Below, piece after piece: positions 60,260-64,000 of a stretch of DNA of 64,000 nucleotides (its first letter is position 1; each line of letters opens with the position of its first letter). Origin of the DNA: Crossaster papposus. Taxonomy: Eukaryota; Echinodermata; Asteroidea; Velatida; Solasteridae. Where the stretch lies: contig JBAIAA010000237.1 of NCBI GenBank assembly GCA_037893245.1, forward strand, positions 1,116,001-1,180,000. Direction: 5' to 3'. Made by a program: the position numbers and the translations under genes. Under the pieces are notes generated by a model, which saw only the letters and a list, made by a program, of their open reading frames with translations, searched no databases and was not told the origin of the DNA.

Positions 60260-60499
60260 TAACCAGTTCACACAGGGATTATTTTAACATCACCGAGCCG
60301 AGGGGCGGGATTATTTTTATCGAAACTCGATCTGAAGTGGGTTCAGGCCGATAGTGCCGGGAAGAACACCCACGCATTTTTGGCCTTGATCGCAGCTGAC
60401 AAACATTTCCGGCCTTGCTCGTGGCGTGTTTATGCGCCATCCGTTTTGAATCTGGGGAAAACTTTGCGTTTATATACGTCATCTGGTGCGAACTGTTAA
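60260..60499 (+). mobile_element. MITE family C
   Basis: TAACCAGTTCACACAGGGAT to TCTGGTGCGAACTGTTAA, ends slightly mutated. It starts ~70 bases after the stop of the PERCC1-like gene. Confidence 0.9.
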
Positions 60500-60840
60500 A
60501 CAAAAACACCACGCCAATCTGTCGAAGTTCTTTCAAGCACCGATATTGCATGATTTTAAACAATTTATAGGTGTCCCAAAAAACTCAACAGTTTTTGTTG
60601 AGTATCATATAGGCCTACTCCTTTTAGGAACAATATATCGCCCTAAGCCTTGAACCTTAATTAGTTATATCATGTCCTGGCTATCAAATTTGAGCAAAAT
60701 TGCCGCTTTTTTTGCACAACTTGAAAACCAAATTTCTGTTTAGAGATGACTTGTATTACCACAAAAGAAGAAGGCAACATATGGCAACAATATTCATCTC
60801 TTTTGCAGTGCAACGAAATAAAAGAACTGTAATTTGATAA

Positions 60841-61149
60841 TTAAATGTAGAATACACTATTGGTAATTGCTTGAATTATTATGAATAGGTGGATTTGGGT
60901 GGTTGTAAATATTGTTTAACTGACCTAAAGTTTTACAATCATCGATGCCGAGGAAAGCAAGAAAACCGGCGTCGGGCAGTGGTTCCTAATTATGTTCATG
61001 GTTTTTTTTCGCAAACAATTGTAGGATATCTAGCGCAATCATTTTGCTGGATGCCTACAATCATTATTTACTTTCAAATAAGTAAGATATTTTTCTTAAT
61101 AATTTGGTAGTAAACATTTTTGATATCTGCAAATGGTATCCTACCTTTC
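60841..61149 (-). mobile_element. MITE family B
   Basis: TTAAATGTAGAATACACTAT to GCAAATGGTATCCTACC; ~310 bp with the GCGATCGC centre lost. A possible AATAAA (60817-60822) just before it might end the PERCC1-like transcript. Confidence 0.85.
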
Positions 61150-61398
61150 AGTTACGCACAAGGAAATTCTACCTCCCAAAATGAACAAGGCAATTGTGGA
61201 CATTAGTTACATGTACATTAAGTCTCCTTCTGCCAAAGATCGACCAGCAGGCAGTACAGTACCATCCAAAACTAATAAGGCAACATATATCAATAATCTA
61301 TTTCAGTGTAATGAAGACAAAAAAGTCCATACTATCTGGTAAATGTCCCCAGTTGAGAGATAACGCAATGAATTCATTTTGTCCCAGGCCCAGTTTAA

Positions 61399-62000
61399 AC
61401 CACGTCACACTAGAGGCATCCTGAGGCATCCTGAGCCACGCAGCGCTTTTACGCGCTTTCTACTAGCGCTCAAACCCCTGCGGTATTTCAGCCAGATCTG
61501 TGGTTATTAGCGCCAAAAAATCATGCGCCCAATCAGAGCCTCCGTTACAAACAGACCAAGGCCATTTCCTAAACCCTGGCTTTGGATCTGTCTAGTCTCC
61601 GGCTACAGCCTATTGTTAAACTGTATGAATGAAGCCTGAGACCATAGAGCTGTTCCTTGCTCTATGCTGAGACTAGACAAAGACAAAGCTGGGGTTCAAA
61701 ACAAATGTTCATCCTCCCACGTAACAATTAAAATCATTCGGAAAAATTGTAGAAATTAACGTACAGAACGTGAAATAAAGCCTTGCTATTATATATTATA
61801 CAGAATAAGAAACATAAAAGACTGAAAAGCTACGTAAACGCCAATAAAATTAAGTATAGTGGTAGAAATTGTCATTTTACCAGGGGTGCACGTTCATATC
61901 ATGTATTGGCCATCTTGTTTAATGATTGCTGCGAATGCAGGGTTTGAGGGCGACAATTCAAGAGCCAACTCTGCGTGGCTCAGGATGCCGTCACACTAGA
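61399..62000. repeat. Inverted GGCATCCTGAGCCACGCAG pair
   Basis: GGCATCCTGAGCCACGCAG near 61427 and its inverse CTGCGTGGCTCAGGATGCC near 61969. GTCACACTAGAGGC occurs beside both. It may be an element boundary or a copy of the neighbouring 61988-62515 element. Confidence 0.6.
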
Positions 62001-62515
62001 GGCCAAATGAGCCGGGGTGCCGTCGAAATGATAATTCTTGGTATATACCTGGATATTCGAAGTACAATCGAAGTGCATTCTAAACATTTCTGACGGCATT
62101 CCAAACAATCGGGCCTATTCTTGTGGCCGGCCCGAATATTTTGCTCATGCTCAAAACTTTCGAGGTGCATTCGAAGTACAGAAATATCGAACGGCATTCG
62201 AAGTGTATTCTAACTGCATAATTCTAACTGCATTCTAGATATTCTTAATCTTATGGCATTTCATTTTCAGCAGCATTCGAAACATTCTGATCGCATTCGA
62301 GGGAGAATCGAAACGGCAAGCCACTTCAAATCCTGCCAGAATGTCCCGGTCTGCATTGAGGAGTCGCCTGGAGAACATCAACTTAATTGTTGTCAATTTT
62401 TTCACAATTTTCGTCAATTTGAAATTCCCGCCCGAATTTGGCGCGAATTTTTGAAAATTCTCAATTTCGGCTGGTTCTGCTTGATTCCTGATTCCGAATA
62501 AGTGTGACGGGGCCT
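61988..62515. mobile_element. MITE with GTCACACT ends and CATTCGAAG words
   Basis: GCCGTCACACTAGAGGCC at the left, AAGTGTGACGGGGCC at the right. CATTCGAA / ATTCTAACTGCATTC words recur through the ~525-bp body. Chance frames on both strands are not genes. Confidence 0.7.
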
Positions 62516-62519
62516 TTAG

Positions 62520-63060
62520 AAGGTGCAGTTTTTAGATCGGTATTTGTTATTGATGATAAATGTTTGATTTTAGTTATTAAAACAAGAGGAAAGAATTCCA
62601 TATATTCCAGTTTTTACCACAAAGGATGTTTTAATTTCAGAAGTTGGAGAACACTGTTTAGGGAGTTTCTCCTTTTTCTGTCGGGGCCCATAGGTTTTGT
62701 ACACAGGAACTTAAATGATGTCCAGGAATGTAATTTTTTTTAAACAAAAACAGAATTTGTATAAATTATTGCGAGTTTTCTTAATGTTTGGGAAAATACG
62801 GTGCATAGGAATCTTTCAAAACAATTGTGAAAGATCCGGATAGAAAAGAAACTAATACAAAAAAAATTGTTTTGATACAACAAATTTGCTTCCAAGGGAA
62901 AATACCACAGAATATGGCCATTTACGTTAAAACAAAAGTTAAAATGTAGTAAAATGCTGCATACATTGTATACACATTGATTTTAAAAGATGGAATAAAT
63001 ATGGATTTGCCGGTTTCAAACGTATGTAATGTTCGTGTGTTAATGCCTGAGCCGAAGGCA
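62520..63060. other. AT-rich stretch, no gene seen
   Basis: A 79-codon frame (62504-62743) runs in from the preceding MITE and shows no domain. No repeat edges recognised. Confidence 0.35.
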
Positions 63061-63066
63061 AGGGCA

Positions 63067-63313
63067 TTAACCAGTTCGTGCCGGGATTATTGTAACATTC
63101 ACCGAGCCGAGGCGCGGGATTATTGTTAACAAAACCTGATCCGAGGCGGGTTCAGGCCGATAGTATCGAGAAGCACAACCATGCATTTCCAGGCTTGCTC
63201 GTTGCTGACAGACATTTCCGGCCTCGTTCGTGGCGTGTTTATGCGTCATCCGTTTCGAATCTCAGAAAAACTTTGCGTGTATACATGTACGTCCTCCGGC
63301 GTGAACTTGTTAA
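63067..63313 (+). mobile_element. MITE family C
   Basis: TTAACCAGTTCGTGCCGGG to CCGGCGTGAACTTGTTAA. Full length. Confidence 0.92.
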
Positions 63314-63942
63314 CAATGTCTAGGCTCATGAGCCGGTTTTACACGTACATTTAATACAAGCCAACCACATTTATTCAAATTTATTAATACCTTTCGGGTA
63401 AAATATGTCAAAACAAGTAAAAACATATAGGTTTCCAACTATTTTGTTAAACAATGATATACTTCATGTATATGTTTTGTGAAACACCCCTCTAGCAACG
63501 TTTGTGGTATGATCTTCGAATATCTTTGCTCTCGTAATCAGTCCGTAATCATTGGCGCGCCCGTCCCACTTAATGCGCAATGTTACGCAGAACGCACCCT
63601 GCCAGTACAGCGTTAATTAAGGACAATGAAATACTGACTCGTTTGTAGTATTGTGCGTGCCTTGTGAGGTTTCAACCAATAAAACGGCAAAGTTACCAGA
63701 TTGTATCGCCGTCAAAATTTCATGCGACACTGGAAAAGTGTTTAAAACCAACCAACCGGTCTTTATCAATTTGAAACCGGCCACGTGACGGGCTCTCGAC
63801 CAATAGACGATGTGCCCTCTGTTTACATCTGTATTCAAATGTGCCTGGCAGTATGCGCACGCATCATGTTTTACATAAACTTGGTTAAGAGTGACATCAG
63901 AGGTCACATAATTCAAAGGCGATCTGACCTGCGACGTCACTC

Positions 63943-64000
63943 TTTAAAGGTAGGATACACCATTTGCAGATATCAAAAAATTGTACTACCGAATTATTAA
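63943..64000 (+). mobile_element. MITE family B, cut by the window end
   Basis: TTAAAGGTAGGATACACCAT, GCAGATATC and CTACCGAATTATTAA match the left end of other family B copies; the element continues outside. Confidence 0.9.

Overview
This window is animal nuclear DNA: spliced genes with GT-AG introns inside an AT-rich background packed with small inverted-repeat transposons, tRNA-derived SINEs and broken non-LTR retrotransposons. The repeat mix and the gene content point to a marine invertebrate deuterostome, most likely an echinoderm such as a sea star. That placement is an inference; no marker gene fixes the species.

Two protein genes can be supported, both on the plus strand. The first (505-36136) is a coiled-coil gene that I assembled from 18 exons. 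Every junction has GT/AG and a matching phase, and together they give one open frame of 791 codons plus a stop. It is nearly all heptad-like coiled coil, with a short N-terminus and a basic Ser/Gly/Lys tail. I think it is the CCDC154-type gene, but only at moderate confidence. The second (59250-60191) is an unspliced 313-codon gene. It has an acidic stretch, a LLEF...DIQKYFGR helix and a C-terminal RKRALPSSFFVEP motif. I read it as PERCC1-like, with FAM181 as the alternative. In human, PERCC1 lies beside CCDC154 on 16p13.3, so the two calls support each other and suggest an ancient gene pair. The 23 kb between them (36137-59249) holds no convincing gene. It has one promoter-like block with a possible first exon near 50.94-51.30 kb.

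Layout: 1-504 holds a repeat fragment and the 5' flank or 5'UTR. 505-36136 is the coiled-coil gene, with introns carrying at least ten short repeat families, two plus-strand LINE tails, one minus-strand CR1-like tail, a 24-bp minisatellite just before exon 6, and a 122-bp array that grew out of exon 11. 36137-59249 is intergenic, with a SINE-derived 83-bp array, a 36-bp array, many MITEs and some unique sequence. 59250-60191 is the PERCC1-like gene. 60192-64000 is repeat-rich flank.

The most interesting signal is in the second gene. Its C-terminal motif matches the TEAD-binding omega-loop of YAP at all five contact positions when aligned (hydrophobic W, R, L, F, F), which suggests that this enteroendocrine-linked family may bind TEAD. 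Next are the exon-derived 122-bp array, whose six extra copies each keep a 48-nt stop-free, phase-0 cassette flanked by AG and GT, and several nested insertions where the window also holds the empty site, which reveals target duplications (TTAA and TTA).
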